Assembly (NCBI GenBank): GCA_963668435.2
Contig: CAXXSC010000005.1
Location: forward strand, 62,001-126,000
Source: G963668435 sp963668435
GTDB taxonomy: Bacteria; Latescibacterota; Latescibacteria; Latescibacterales; Latescibacteraceae
DNA length: 64,000 nucleotides
Direction: 5' to 3'
Both the position numbers and the translations under genes were made by a program. Below the pieces are notes generated by a model, which had not been told where the DNA came from, searched no databases, and saw only the letters and a list, made by a program, of their open reading frames with translations. Shown in pieces: positions 35,289 to 44,133 of this stretch (its first letter is position 1; each line of letters begins with the position of its first letter).

Positions 35289-36598
35289 ATGCGGAAAACT
35301 CTCCGGCATTTCAGCGATGTCATAAAAATATCGAGGCTCGAGCGCGAAACATGGCGATGGCTGTATCTCGGCCTCCTGATCGCCGTGATACTCCATGCGT
35401 TGACCGGTATCTATCTCATCCGACGGTCCCATGACAGTGAACGCGAACTGCTCGCCCTCTATCAGCTGAAAAAGAAACCGGTACCGATCAAGCTCATCAT
35501 CAAGAGCTCGCTCGGCGGCGGTTCACGGGGATTCCGCATTCAGAGGCCGAATCACGGGAGACGTATCCTGACCCGCCTTGAAACCGGTGAAGACAGCCCC
35601 ACAGTCCGCAACGGCACAGTCAAGAGCCCGTCCATTCTCGACGAGCTCGGGTTCGGCGGCACACCGGGCTATCAGTCCGATACGCAGAAACTCGACACGG
35701 TGGACCGTGTGCCCGTTGTTCCCGGCGGGCTCGATTACAAGAAGGAGAACATCGAGCGTGTCGAAAAAAAACATCTATCCGTGACAGATGAGCTCATTTC
35801 TATCGAGGACCTCGATTTCGGCAGTCACAAGGGGCTCGTGCTGGTCGATCCCAACGATCACCGCAATATCCGCGGCATTCTTCATATTCCGTTGACCGTA
35901 GAGCCATTCTCATCCGGCAATATGCGGCCTCTCCATGATTTCGTACTGCCGCAGTACACGGGTCTGAAAATGGTGATTGACAGGAGCATTCATCTTTCCT
36001 CGCGGGATATTTTCGACTACCCGATCCTCTATTTCGCAACCGGCGACATGTTCGAACTCATGCCCCATGAGAAAAAAATGCTGAAAGAATACCTGCTCGG
36101 GTAGGCTTTGTGTTCATGGAGGTCAGAGCTGATGACGAGATATATTCGGAGGCCGCACGTATGCTGTTCAAAGAGCTTTTCGGCAGGGACCTGCTCAAAC
36201 CGATCGCCCAAAGCCATGACCTCTATCACTGCTATTTCGACATCTCCGGGGAGGCTGTGGGGAGAAGGAACAATGCCTACAACAACTACAGGGACCAGAT
36301 GCCGAACACCCTGGAGGGAATTTTCATCAACGGGCGTCTCGTGGTGCTCTATTCGGAAAAGAACATCGGCGCGGGCTGGGACAGGCTCAAGAGCGGCTGG
36401 TCCCTCGCCGACATCCACCTCGGCGTCAACATCTTCGTCTATGCTCTCCGTCAGCGGGGCGGCCTGGCCATGACCTATATAGACAACTCGACCAGCCCTT
36501 ACCGCACGATCAGCGAGAACAGGAGCCACAACGAGGCGTACGACATCTACCGTCCCGCAAGCAGGCCCTCGCCGCTCCAAAACCTTCCGGGCCGCTGA
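35289..36598 (+). pseudogene. DUF4159-like paralogue 6, broken by a frameshift
   Basis: Two frames make one protein. The first (35289-36104) has the anchor SRLERETWRWLYLGLLIAVILH, PVPIKLIIKSS, a linker and VLVDPNDHRNIRGILHIP, and stops at TAG after KEYLLG. The second continues at once with GFVFMEVRADDE, LYHCYFD, GRLVVLYSEKNIGAGW and HLGVNIFVYAL, to 36598. Two bases (TA, about 36102-36103) separate GGG from GGC, so one base seems lost or two gained in the glycine-rich turn that reads GGGF in the paralogues. It is closest to paralogue 1 (both have SVTDE/SMTDE and ISIE(D/H)L before the DP motif). It is either a decaying copy or a sequencing error at a GC-rich spot. Confidence 0.75.
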
Positions 36599-36688
36599 GA
36601 AAACAACGCCGGATGCATATGCTCCCAGCGTCAACCGTCATCCCTTCCCTGCCGGACAGTGCCAGAACCTGACAACACACCGTCCTGC

Positions 36689-37798
36689 CTATTCCAGCGC
36701 GGTTTCCAGGAAAGCGAAGACTGTCTCCTCCACCCTGGCGGGCAGCGGAACCGATATGGGTGTCACAGTGGGCATCAGTACGAACCGTCCGCCGGGCGAG
36801 CCGATGCTCTTTATACGGCGCACCTCAGAAGCGACCTCTTCGGGTGTATGAAGCTCGAACATGGACTCCTGGATATTCCCCATGAGGCAGAGGTTACCGC
36901 CAAGCTCCCTTTTCGCGTCACCGAGCGCCATATCGCCTCCGGGCGGCTCCTCCAGCGGATCGAGCGCATCAGGCCCCATTTCGAGGATCATGTCGACAAC
37001 TTTCGCTATATTGCCGTGGCTGTGGACACGGGCATGGCAGCCCGCTTTCTGGATTTTACGGATGAATTCGCCGTCATAATTCACCACGAACTCGCGGAAA
37101 TCAGCGGGACGCATGTAGGGCGGAGTGGCGAGCTCCGCGCCGACTATCCTGAACAGTGGGCCGCCGCCCATTTCGAGCACACTGTCGAGCCAGTCGTGCA
37201 TGCGCTCCGCGAAACAGTCGAGCAGCTGCCGGAATTTCGGCATCTCCAGTGTCGCGAGCAGGATATAGTCGTTGAACTCCATCACCGAGGACACCATCAC
37301 AATTGGATCGTGCACATCGGGCATCATGATTCCGTGATCGCCGACCGCGGCTTTACGCTCGCAAAACGCACTCATGTCAGGCGCTTTCCGCTCGTAGGGG
37401 ATGGACAACAGGCGGTCGACATCCTCGGTGCCTTTCACGAGGAATTCGGTGGTCCAGATCGTGTAGGTCTCGGGATTGTGCCGGGTCTCCATTGACAGCG
37501 GGCCTTTCGGTGTTTCGACCCGCGTACGGGTGATCTCGACACCGTTTTTATCGCTGACCTCGCGGGTGACCATGTCCTCGCCGCCGCCGCTGAACAGGAA
37601 CCCGAGCGGGCCCTCGATGAACGGCGTTTCCATGACCATGTTGTCGAGATTGTCACGCACAAAGGCACGGATGCGCCCGTAGCTGGGATGGTCGGGAGAA
37701 TAGCGTGTGCTGAAACCGTCGATCTCGTAGAGCGACACCGGTGTCCTGTCGGTGTGCTCCCCCCTGATCGCGGCGAGTATTCGTTCAGACTGGGTCAT
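36689..37798 (-). CDS. Uroporphyrinogen decarboxylase-like methyltransferase family protein
   Basis: The ATG at 37798 has AGGAG 7 bases upstream (369 residues); the longer frame adds a spurious hydrophobic leader. Family features: ERILAAIRGEHTDRTPVSLYEIDGF at the start, and late HSHGNIAKVVDMILEMGPDALDPLE and LCLMGNI. Outside haem synthesis this family contains MtaA/CmuA-type corrinoid methyltransferases. The zinc position HxCG of MtaA reads HSHG here, so Cys is replaced by His. True UroD activity is unlikely because of this divergence and the missing hem neighbours. No corrinoid protein gene is adjacent, but a homocysteine methyltransferase lies 1.3 kb away. Confidence 0.75.
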   Translation of the reverse strand: MTQSERILAAIRGEHTDRTPVSLYEIDGFSTRYSPDHPSYGRIRAFVRDNLDNMVMETPFIEGPLGFLFSGGGEDMVTREVSDKNGVEITRTRVETPKGPLSMETRHNPETYTIWTTEFLVKGTEDVDRLLSIPYERKAPDMSAFCERKAAVGDHGIMMPDVHDPIVMVSSVMEFNDYILLATLEMPKFRQLLDCFAERMHDWLDSVLEMGGGPLFRIVGAELATPPYMRPADFREFVVNYDGEFIRKIQKAGCHARVHSHGNIAKVVDMILEMGPDALDPLEEPPGGDMALGDAKRELGGNLCLMGNIQESMFELHTPEEVASEVRRIKSIGSPGGRFVLMPTVTPISVPLPARVEETVFAFLETALE

Positions 37799-37929
37799 GT
37801 GATGGCTCCTAGCCACAAAAAGGCACAAAAAAATGCAAAAGCGCGAAGAAAGAAATGCTAAAGATAGATACGAAGGGGATGGGGGTGAAGGCAAGGGATT
37901 TGCTGGTCATTGCAACTTTTATTGGGCAC

Positions 37930-37980
37930 GGTCGTTCCCCCCTTGCAAAGGGGGGGATGTCCGAAGGAGAAGGGGGGACA
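37930..37980. repeat. C/G-rich intergenic repeat element, short divergent copy
   Basis: CCCCCCTTGCAAAGGGGGGG forms a hairpin and is followed by ATGTCC-GAA-GGA and AGGGGGG. This corresponds to the end part of the larger elements at 25851, 40036 and 43667. It lies in the 302-base gap 37799-38100; the remainder, towards the kinase, is AT-rich without recognisable features. Confidence 0.45.
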
Positions 37981-38100
37981 TATACATTACTATACCCACT
38001 TACTCACAATACTAAAAATAACACTTTTCCACTTGACATTCTCAATTGCGCTAGCCATTTATGTATATATACCAATTAATCCATATTATAGGTGGACATT

Positions 38101-39018
38101 ATGACTGATTATCTAAACTTTGAATTTGGCAAAGGGATAAAAACAAAAAAAGGCAATTGGTATAAGTGTATCCAAACTCTAGGTATAGGTGGAAATGCCA
38201 TTACGCTTCTTGTTCTGTCTACAAATGGCAACAACAAGGGAGTTCCTTTCGCGTTGAAAATTTTTCGTAAACATTCGAAACCAGAAAGAAGAAAAGAGTT
38301 TCTGAAAGAAGTTTCCTTTCTAACTCGATGTGACCACGCATCTGTTATTAGAGTATTTGACAGTGGAACTTACTTCACAGACGATGGCGAGTGTCCTTTT
38401 GTGGTCATGGAATATCTGCCTCGAACATTAGCACAAGTTATCGAAAGAGGCCAGACAACACTAGTTGAAAAATTATGTTACTCATGCCAGCTTTTATCGG
38501 CAATAAATTATCTTTCTAGTTTAAAACCTGCCGTGGTTCATAGAGACATTAAGCCACAAAACATTTTTATTAAAGGACAGGCTTGTGTTCTTGGTGACTT
38601 TGGTTTAATCAAAATATTAAACAATAACACTGAAGAAGATCGAGAAATATTAAAAGAGAGCATCGGAGTGGGTATGCCATTTTTTTATCGAACTCCAGAT
38701 TTAGTTAATTACTACAAAGGTGAAAAAGACATTACTCCAAAAAGTGATGTATTTCAACTAGGGCTAACACTTGCTGAATTATTTACTGGAAGAAATCCTG
38801 AAAAAAAAGTCGCTACTTTTGACGATCCAGTAACAATAGAGGTCATTAAAGATATACCAGGAACTGTCCTATCAGGTAGTATATATACTCTTTTAAAACG
38901 TATGCTTGTTTTAGATGCCGCACAGCGCGAAGACGCGTCAAAACTAATGGATTGCATGTCTGGGATTTTTGAGGAAGCGTGTGAAAAAGCGTTAGATTTT
39001 GAAGGTAAAGCATTATAA
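38101..39018 (+). CDS. Serine/threonine protein kinase (soluble, Hanks type)
   Basis: The ATG at 38101 has AGGTGG 5 bases upstream (305 residues; an in-frame GTG lies at 38092). Kinase motifs: glycine loop LGIGGNA, invariant lysine in FALKIF, Glu in EFLKEVSFL, catalytic loop VVHRDIKPQNIFI, GDFG at the metal site, and a P+1 loop with FYRTPDL, followed by SDVFQLGLTLAELFTG. All catalytic residues are present, so it should be active. There is no membrane helix or sensor domain. Codon use is clearly AT-rich compared with both neighbours, which suggests recent transfer. It stands alone with its own terminator. The substrate is unknown; defence or toxin-like roles occur for such lone kinases but nothing here proves it. 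Confidence 0.88.
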   Translation: MTDYLNFEFGKGIKTKKGNWYKCIQTLGIGGNAITLLVLSTNGNNKGVPFALKIFRKHSKPERRKEFLKEVSFLTRCDHASVIRVFDSGTYFTDDGECPFVVMEYLPRTLAQVIERGQTTLVEKLCYSCQLLSAINYLSSLKPAVVHRDIKPQNIFIKGQACVLGDFGLIKILNNNTEEDREILKESIGVGMPFFYRTPDLVNYYKGEKDITPKSDVFQLGLTLAELFTGRNPEKKVATFDDPVTIEVIKDIPGTVLSGSIYTLLKRMLVLDAAQREDASKLMDCMSGIFEEACEKALDFEGKAL

Positions 39019-39034
39019 ATATGCTATTTTTATT

Positions 39035-39066
39035 AAAAAGCCCCCGTCTCCGAAGGCTTTTTTATT
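39035..39066. terminator. Terminator between the kinase and homocysteine methyltransferase genes
   Basis: The stem AAAAAGCC/GGCTTTTT (39035-39042 with 39055-39062) continues into T-rich DNA. The A-rich side lets it work for the convergent minus-strand gene too. Confidence 0.8.
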
Positions 39067-39075
39067 TTCCTGAAA

Positions 39076-39089
39076 GCATCCGCTGATGC
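39076..39089. repeat. Small GCATC hairpin repeat
   Basis: GCATC-CGCT-GATGC preceded by AA, immediately next to the stop of the methyltransferase gene. Similar hairpins with the same stem lie at 40289, 43913 and 47770. Confidence 0.5.
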
Positions 39090-39971
39090 CTACATCCCGT
39101 CAACAACACCTCTCAGCGCGCGGATATGGTCAGGCGTGGTGCCGCAGCAGCCACCGACAATATTCGCACCCGCCTCGATCAGCGCGGGAGCTTTCTCGGC
39201 AAACTGTTCGGGTGTCTCGCGGTAGACAGTCTTGCCCGCGACAAGCTCGGGAAGGCCTGCGTTCGGTTTGAACCAGAGCGGCTTGTCGGTCTCGGTACGG
39301 ATCAGGCCCGCGATCTCGATGATGTTGTCCATGCCCGCCCCGCAGTTGGAGCCGATAACATCGACATCCATCGCGGTGAGCGACTCGACCGCCGCGGGCG
39401 GCGTTACACCCATCATGGTCGCGTAGCCCCTGACACCCTTGTCATAGGTCATGGAGACGATCACCGGGAGGCTGGAGTTCTCTTTCGCGGCACGGACAGC
39501 ACAGCCGATCTCGCCGAGATCGGTCATGGTCTCGATCAGCACGACATCTGCGCCGCCAGCGACAAAAGCCCTGATCTGGCGCGCGAACGCCTCGGTCATG
39601 TCCTCCTCGCTGGTGAGGCCGAGAGGCGCGAGGAACTCGCCGCAGGGGCCGATGGAGCCGAGCACGCCCACTGTGTCGCCAGCCGCCTTTTTCGAGATGC
39701 GCACAGCCGCCTCGTTCAGTTCCTCCAGACGGTCGTCGACACCATACTTCTTGAGTGTCAAAGCGTTGCCGCCGAACGTGTTGGCAAGGATCATGTCGGA
39801 ACCGGCCTCTACATAGGAGGAAGCGATCCCGAGCACCACCTCAGGCGAATCGACATTGTAAAGTTCCGGGCATTCCGCACCGGCGGTCAGCCCTTTTTTA
39901 GCGAATTCAGTTCCCCAGGCGCCGTCCGAAACAAGGACTTTACCCTCTGCGAGTTTTGCGAGAAGATCCAT
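39090..39971 (-). CDS. Homocysteine S-methyltransferase family protein
   Basis: 293 residues, the length of a stand-alone Hcy-binding domain. It opens with VLVSDGAWGTEFAKKGL. The zinc-binding cysteines lie in GSNCGAG and GGCCGTTPDH near the C-terminus, as in MmuM, BHMT and the first module of MetH. It transfers a methyl group to homocysteine to form methionine. The donor (S-methylmethionine, betaine or a corrinoid protein) cannot be told from sequence. The nearby UroD-like methyltransferase hints at corrinoid-linked methyl transfer, but the kinase lies between them. AAGGAG precedes the ATG by 7 bases. Confidence 0.9.
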   Translation of the reverse strand: MDLLAKLAEGKVLVSDGAWGTEFAKKGLTAGAECPELYNVDSPEVVLGIASSYVEAGSDMILANTFGGNALTLKKYGVDDRLEELNEAAVRISKKAAGDTVGVLGSIGPCGEFLAPLGLTSEEDMTEAFARQIRAFVAGGADVVLIETMTDLGEIGCAVRAAKENSSLPVIVSMTYDKGVRGYATMMGVTPPAAVESLTAMDVDVIGSNCGAGMDNIIEIAGLIRTETDKPLWFKPNAGLPELVAGKTVYRETPEQFAEKAPALIEAGANIVGGCCGTTPDHIRALRGVVDGM

Positions 39972-40035
39972 GAGTATACTCCTTATTTAAAAGACAGAAT
40001 ACAGTAATCAGAATACAGGATTCAGAAAAGAACTA

Positions 40036-40301
40036 CCCCGGAGCAGAGCCCCAAGGTATCAAAAATCAGCCCCTAACCCTACCCCTTGCGCTTTAGCAAC
40101 TCTACACTGCACTCCTGCCCCCCTTAGGGGAAGGATGTCACAAAGTGACAGGAAGGGGGCCGAAAAACATGTTTAATCCCGGAGTAAACTCCGAGCAATT
40201 CTATCGACAAAAAGACGGGGATTACCGCCCAGCGTTGTCGTCGAAGCACAACAGCGAATCAATCTGCACTTCCACATCTGACCAAAAAGCATCCGTGATG
40301 C
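40036..40301. repeat. Composite intergenic repeat region, copy 2
   Basis: Fills most of the 390-base gap between the methyltransferase and TMTC-like genes. Contents: the C/G-rich element with CGGAGCAGAGCCCC and GGTATCAAA, ending in TGTCAC-AAA-GTGACA (40136-40150) and GGAAGGGGG; a second CCCGGAGTAAACTCCGAG hairpin; the hairpin AGCG-TTGT...ACAA-CAGCG (40231-40256) followed by AATCAATCTGC; and GCATC-CGT-GATGC (40289-40301). Confidence 0.55.
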
Positions 40302-40361
40302 AAGTGCCCTCTGGCACCAATATACATGAAGGGGAACGGCGGGGACAAGCGATAAGTCGGC

Positions 40362-42323
40362 TTAATTGCGGCGGGCGAGCAGTTCCGCAAGACGGCGCAT
40401 GACCGGGATTTTACGGCTCTGCATACGGTCGTACTCGGCTTTCGCCTCATCGAAACGCTCCGCCCTGAGCAGAAAGGCAAGAAGGGCGTTGTTCGGGTTC
40501 GGATCGGTCGGCGCGGCAGCCAGCGCCTTGCGGTAGGCAGCCTCGGCCTCGGCGGCCTCCTCACGAAGGAGATGGATATTGCCGATATTGACTATCACAC
40601 CGGCGTTATCGGGATGGTCTGCAGCGATCGCCTCGTAACAGCCGAGGGCGCGGTCAAGTTCCCCCGCCTCACGCCAGGCATCGGCGATATTCATGCGAAG
40701 GCCGATGTCGCCGGGGTTCTTTTCGAGGAAACGCTCGAAAATCGCCACCGCTTTCTCCGGTGCTTTCATGTGCTGATAGCTCAGCGCGAGATTGTGCAGG
40801 GTCTGACTGTCCTCCGGCACGAGTGCATCGGCCTTTTCGAACGCCTCGGCGGCCCCGGGATAGCGCCCCAGGTCGGCCAGCGTGTTGCCGAGATTGAACC
40901 ACGCGTTGCGGTGCTCCGGCCAGATCGCCACGGCCCGGCGGTACCAGTTGACCGCCTCGGCATACAGCCTGCCAGCCTCGTCCATACGGCCTGCCGACGC
41001 GAAATCCTGCCCCTGCCGTCTGAGCGAGAGCGCGTAATTATAGCAGGTTTTGACCGAATCAGGCGAACGGCGCGCGGTGGCGGCAAACAGTGTCGTGTTA
41101 TCCTTCCAGTCGAAATTCCGTGCGACAGTCACAGAAAAGTAGAACAGCGAAACAGCCGCAAGCAGGGCCGTCGCGGCCTTTCTTTTCCCGGCACTGGTGA
41201 GGTGAACCCGCTCTGCCGCGAGCAGGAGGAGAACGATAAAACCGAAACTCGGCAGGTACAGCAAACGCTCGCCCATGATCGTGCCGGTCGTGAACGGAAT
41301 ATTGGAGACAAATAGCAGCGGAAGCCCGAACAGCAGGAGCGCGCGGTTGAGCCTGCCGTCCCGTCGCATCGCATACAGCCATGCGAGGAACAGCCCGGCG
41401 GCAATGACAAGACCTAAAAGCACGCCCGGCGCAAACAGTGAGCCCAGCAGCGGTATCTGGTTGTAGGAGTAATCGGCGGAAAGGCCCAGCGGCACGATCA
41501 GCAGACGAAGATATTTCACGAAGACCAGCAGGGCGGGGGGCAGGCGTTCGAACAGGGGAAGTCCCGTGAGCAGATTCTCGTGCATCATGATCTCCTGCGG
41601 CGGGCCGGAGTTGGCGATCGCCATGTGCCGAAACAGAAGGTAGACTGCGAACACAGCGAAAAACGCTGCCGAGGCGGCGAGATCGCGTCCGAAACGCTCC
41701 TTTTCCCCGCGCAGGAGGTCGCCCAGCGCAGCAAGGACGATGAAAACGGGCAGAACAGCGGGCGTCTCCTTGCTCATCAGCGCCGCAAGGAAAAAGGCAA
41801 GCGCCAGAGGCAGGGCAAGACGGCGTTTCAGAGCGCCCGAATACAGGCAGTACAGCGCGGCGAAACTGAACAGGCAGGCGAGAAGTTCGGCACGTCCGAC
41901 AACATTGGTCACCGCCTCACTGTGTATCGGGTGAAGGGCAAAGAGGAGCGCCGCGGGGAAGGCCAGCGAACCGAAACCGAGCGACCCGAGAAGCAGAAAC
42001 GCCATCACCGAACAGGCCGCGTGCAGGATATCGTTGACCAGGTGGAACGCGGCGGGCGACATGCCGGTCAGCGCACGGTTCGCCGCGTAGGAAAACACGG
42101 TCACGGGACGGTAGAGTCCGGTTGTAAACTCATCCGCACCATAAAGATAGCTTGTCGTAAAAATATCGCCCACATGCCCCGGCTCGACAACGAAACGGTT
42201 CTCCGTGATATAAGAGAAATCGTCATAGGCCCAGTCGTTGGCCGTGTTGTTGGCATAGGCGATAAGCGCGAGCACAGCGATCAGGACAGCTTGCGCCCAC
42301 GGTTTCGACAAAAAACGTTTCAT
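40362..42323 (-). CDS. TMTC-like membrane glycosyltransferase with C-terminal TPRs
   Basis: 653 residues. The first about 400 form a polytopic GT39-like domain (10 or more helices) with an early acidic loop NTANDWAYDDFSYI and ALHPIHSEAVTNVVGRAELLACL, hallmarks of the TMTC/DUF1736-type O-mannosyltransferase family. GERLLYLPSFGF closes this part. After the membrane domain come five to six TPRs (WFNLGNTLADLGRYPGAAEAF, LHNLALSYQHMKAPEKAVAIF and others). It probably moves a sugar from a lipid-linked donor to proteins on the outer face of the inner membrane. The start overlaps the nagA stop (ATGA), so the two are co-translated. The repeat-rich gap follows. Confidence 0.85.
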   Translation of the reverse strand: MKRFLSKPWAQAVLIAVLALIAYANNTANDWAYDDFSYITENRFVVEPGHVGDIFTTSYLYGADEFTTGLYRPVTVFSYAANRALTGMSPAAFHLVNDILHAACSVMAFLLLGSLGFGSLAFPAALLFALHPIHSEAVTNVVGRAELLACLFSFAALYCLYSGALKRRLALPLALAFFLAALMSKETPAVLPVFIVLAALGDLLRGEKERFGRDLAASAAFFAVFAVYLLFRHMAIANSGPPQEIMMHENLLTGLPLFERLPPALLVFVKYLRLLIVPLGLSADYSYNQIPLLGSLFAPGVLLGLVIAAGLFLAWLYAMRRDGRLNRALLLFGLPLLFVSNIPFTTGTIMGERLLYLPSFGFIVLLLLAAERVHLTSAGKRKAATALLAAVSLFYFSVTVARNFDWKDNTTLFAATARRSPDSVKTCYNYALSLRRQGQDFASAGRMDEAGRLYAEAVNWYRRAVAIWPEHRNAWFNLGNTLADLGRYPGAAEAFEKADALVPEDSQTLHNLALSYQHMKAPEKAVAIFERFLEKNPGDIGLRMNIADAWREAGELDRALGCYEAIAADHPDNAGVIVNIGNIHLLREEAAEAEAAYRKALAAAPTDPNPNNALLAFLLRAERFDEAKAEYDRMQSRKIPVMRRLAELLARRN

Positions 42324-43507
42324 TCGGCATCATCCCGTTTTTTATCGAAGACGACTTTGCCGCCGACAATGGTCATGACATTTTCATAGCGCTTGTCGAG
42401 GATGGCGAAATCGGCGTCGTATCCGGGCTCGATACGGCCTTTCCGGTCATCGACACCTATCACCGAGGCAGGGCTCGCCGAGGCCATCGCGACAGCATCG
42501 GAAAGCGAAATCCCCACCATATTGACCATGTTGGCGACCGCCCTGTCCTGCGAGAGCACGCTCCCCGCGAGAACCGAGGGATCGTCCGCGAGACTGAAAC
42601 GCCCGTTCTCGAGGTGGCAGTCAAGGCCCAGCGCCTCGTAATCGCCGTCCCCAAGCCCCATGGCGGACATGGAATCGGTTATCAGGCAGGTGCGCCCAAC
42701 GCCCTTATTCTGAACGGTCAGGCCGAGAATCCAGGGATGCACATGGAACCCGTCGGCAACCACCTCGACAGTCAGATCGGTCGAGTAAAGCGCGGCACCG
42801 GCAAGGCCCGGCTCCCGGTGGTTCAGCGGGCTCATGGCGTTGAAGAAATGCGTGACATGCATCGCACCGTGATCGACAGCCCTGAGAACATCGCCCAGCG
42901 TGGCGAGGGAATGCCCCAGCGAGGGCACAACGCCCGCACTGGCGAGCGTATTGATCAGCCCGAGAGCACCGTCCAGCTCAGGCGCGATGGTCATTTCCAT
43001 GATGGTTCCGCCGCCGCAGTCGAGTATCTCGTCGAGAAGGGACGCTGATGGCGGAATAATGGCACTTTGGGGCATGCATCCGGCCTTATCGGGATTGAGG
43101 AACGGCCCCTCCGCGTGAATGCCGAGTATGGCGGCTCCACCGGCATCAGCGCCTTTCAGCGCGGCGAGTTTCGGAAGGTGCTCGCGGAAATTGTCACCGA
43201 ACACCGGCGGTGTCAGCAAGAGTCCCGTGGTGCCGTGAGCGCCGTGGGCGCGGCACATGCCAAAGATATCCTCATCCGTGGAACCCATCACGCTGAAACC
43301 GCCGCCGCCCTGGTTGTGAAGGTCGATGAACCCGGGACAGACAAAAAGCCCTGCCGTGTCGATCACGGTATCCTCCGGGCCAACCTGACACGCCGCCGAG
43401 AAACAGACCTCGACTATGGCGCCGTCCTCCACTATCACTGCGGCATCATGCATAACCCCCTCGTAAAGGATAACATCGCCGCCACTTAAAATCATTCTAT
43501 TTGCCAT
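42320..43507 (-). CDS. nagA: N-acetylglucosamine-6-phosphate deacetylase
   Basis: The ATG at 43507 follows AGAGGC by 5 bases (395 residues). The metal-dependent amidohydrolase motifs are FVCPGFIDLHNQGGGG, GIHAEGPFLNPDKAGC, SLGHSLA, HVTHFFNAMSPL, and a catalytic Asp in LITDSMSAMG. It hydrolyses GlcNAc-6-P to GlcN-6-P and acetate in amino-sugar catabolism and wall recycling. It is coupled to the TMTC-like gene by a 4-base overlap; nagB is absent from the window. Confidence 0.93.
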   Translation of the reverse strand: MANRMILSGGDVILYEGVMHDAAVIVEDGAIVEVCFSAACQVGPEDTVIDTAGLFVCPGFIDLHNQGGGGFSVMGSTDEDIFGMCRAHGAHGTTGLLLTPPVFGDNFREHLPKLAALKGADAGGAAILGIHAEGPFLNPDKAGCMPQSAIIPPSASLLDEILDCGGGTIMEMTIAPELDGALGLINTLASAGVVPSLGHSLATLGDVLRAVDHGAMHVTHFFNAMSPLNHREPGLAGAALYSTDLTVEVVADGFHVHPWILGLTVQNKGVGRTCLITDSMSAMGLGDGDYEALGLDCHLENGRFSLADDPSVLAGSVLSQDRAVANMVNMVGISLSDAVAMASASPASVIGVDDRKGRIEPGYDADFAILDKRYENVMTIVGGKVVFDKKRDDAE

Positions 43508-43666
43508 GAAAAGCCTCTTTTCGTTAACGGTGAAAATGACACCCATAAGTATACGGCATAAACAGTGCACGGGAAAGCCGAAATACGGAAGGCGGGAGAT
43601 AGAAGGAAGAGGACTGGAAAGAAAAAAGAATGGAACACGGATTTCCGCGGATTAAACGGATTGACA

Positions 43667-43926
43667 CGGAATGAACTGCCCCGCAGCAAGCTACGGGGTA
43701 TCAAACCCCTCAGCCCTTCGGGCAGTCCCCCTTCGCAGGGGGGCAGTCGCTTTCGCGACGAAAAATTATGCGGCAGCCTATAAGCGCCGCAGGCGTCCCC
43801 CCTCATTCAGGGGGGATGTCGTGAAACGACAGGGGGGTCTTTCCCACAATCCAGCGTACGATGTCGCAGCATCGTACAGCGTATCATTCTGCTCACCCAC
43901 ATCTGACCAAAAGCATCCGCCGATGC
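43667..43926. repeat. Composite intergenic repeat region, copy 3
   Basis: Lies in the 626-base gap between nagA and the HDOD gene. It holds CCCCG-CAGCAAGCTA-CGGGG followed by TATCAAA (about 43679), a stretch with CCCCCTTCGCAGGGGGG, the end hairpin TGTCGT-GAA-ACGACA (43817-43831), the hairpin AGCG-TACGATG-TCGCAG-CATCGTA-CAGCG (43853-43881) followed by TATCATTCTGC, and GCATC-CGCC-GATGC (43913-43926). The remainder (43927-44133) is AT-rich and holds the promoter region of the HDOD gene, without clear hexamers. Confidence 0.55.
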
Positions 43927-44133
43927 CAGCGTATCAAACTGCACGCCCTCATAAGAAAAAAAGCGTCCTTGATGCCCTCCGTCACTGTCAATTGAAAAAG
44001 AAATCCACTTGTCAAAAAAAATGACTGTGGCATATTTTTTTTGTAGCAGAACAACTGTTCAATTTTGTATAATTAAATTAGAGCTGAAGTCTGGCTCTCT
44101 CCCCTGTATTGAAAATCATTATTCAGGTTTGAC

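Noticed and set aside
25851..43926. CRISPR array
   Set aside because: Repeats are dispersed tens of kilobases apart in gaps, differ in sequence and are hairpins; no regular repeat-spacer pattern or cas gene is present.
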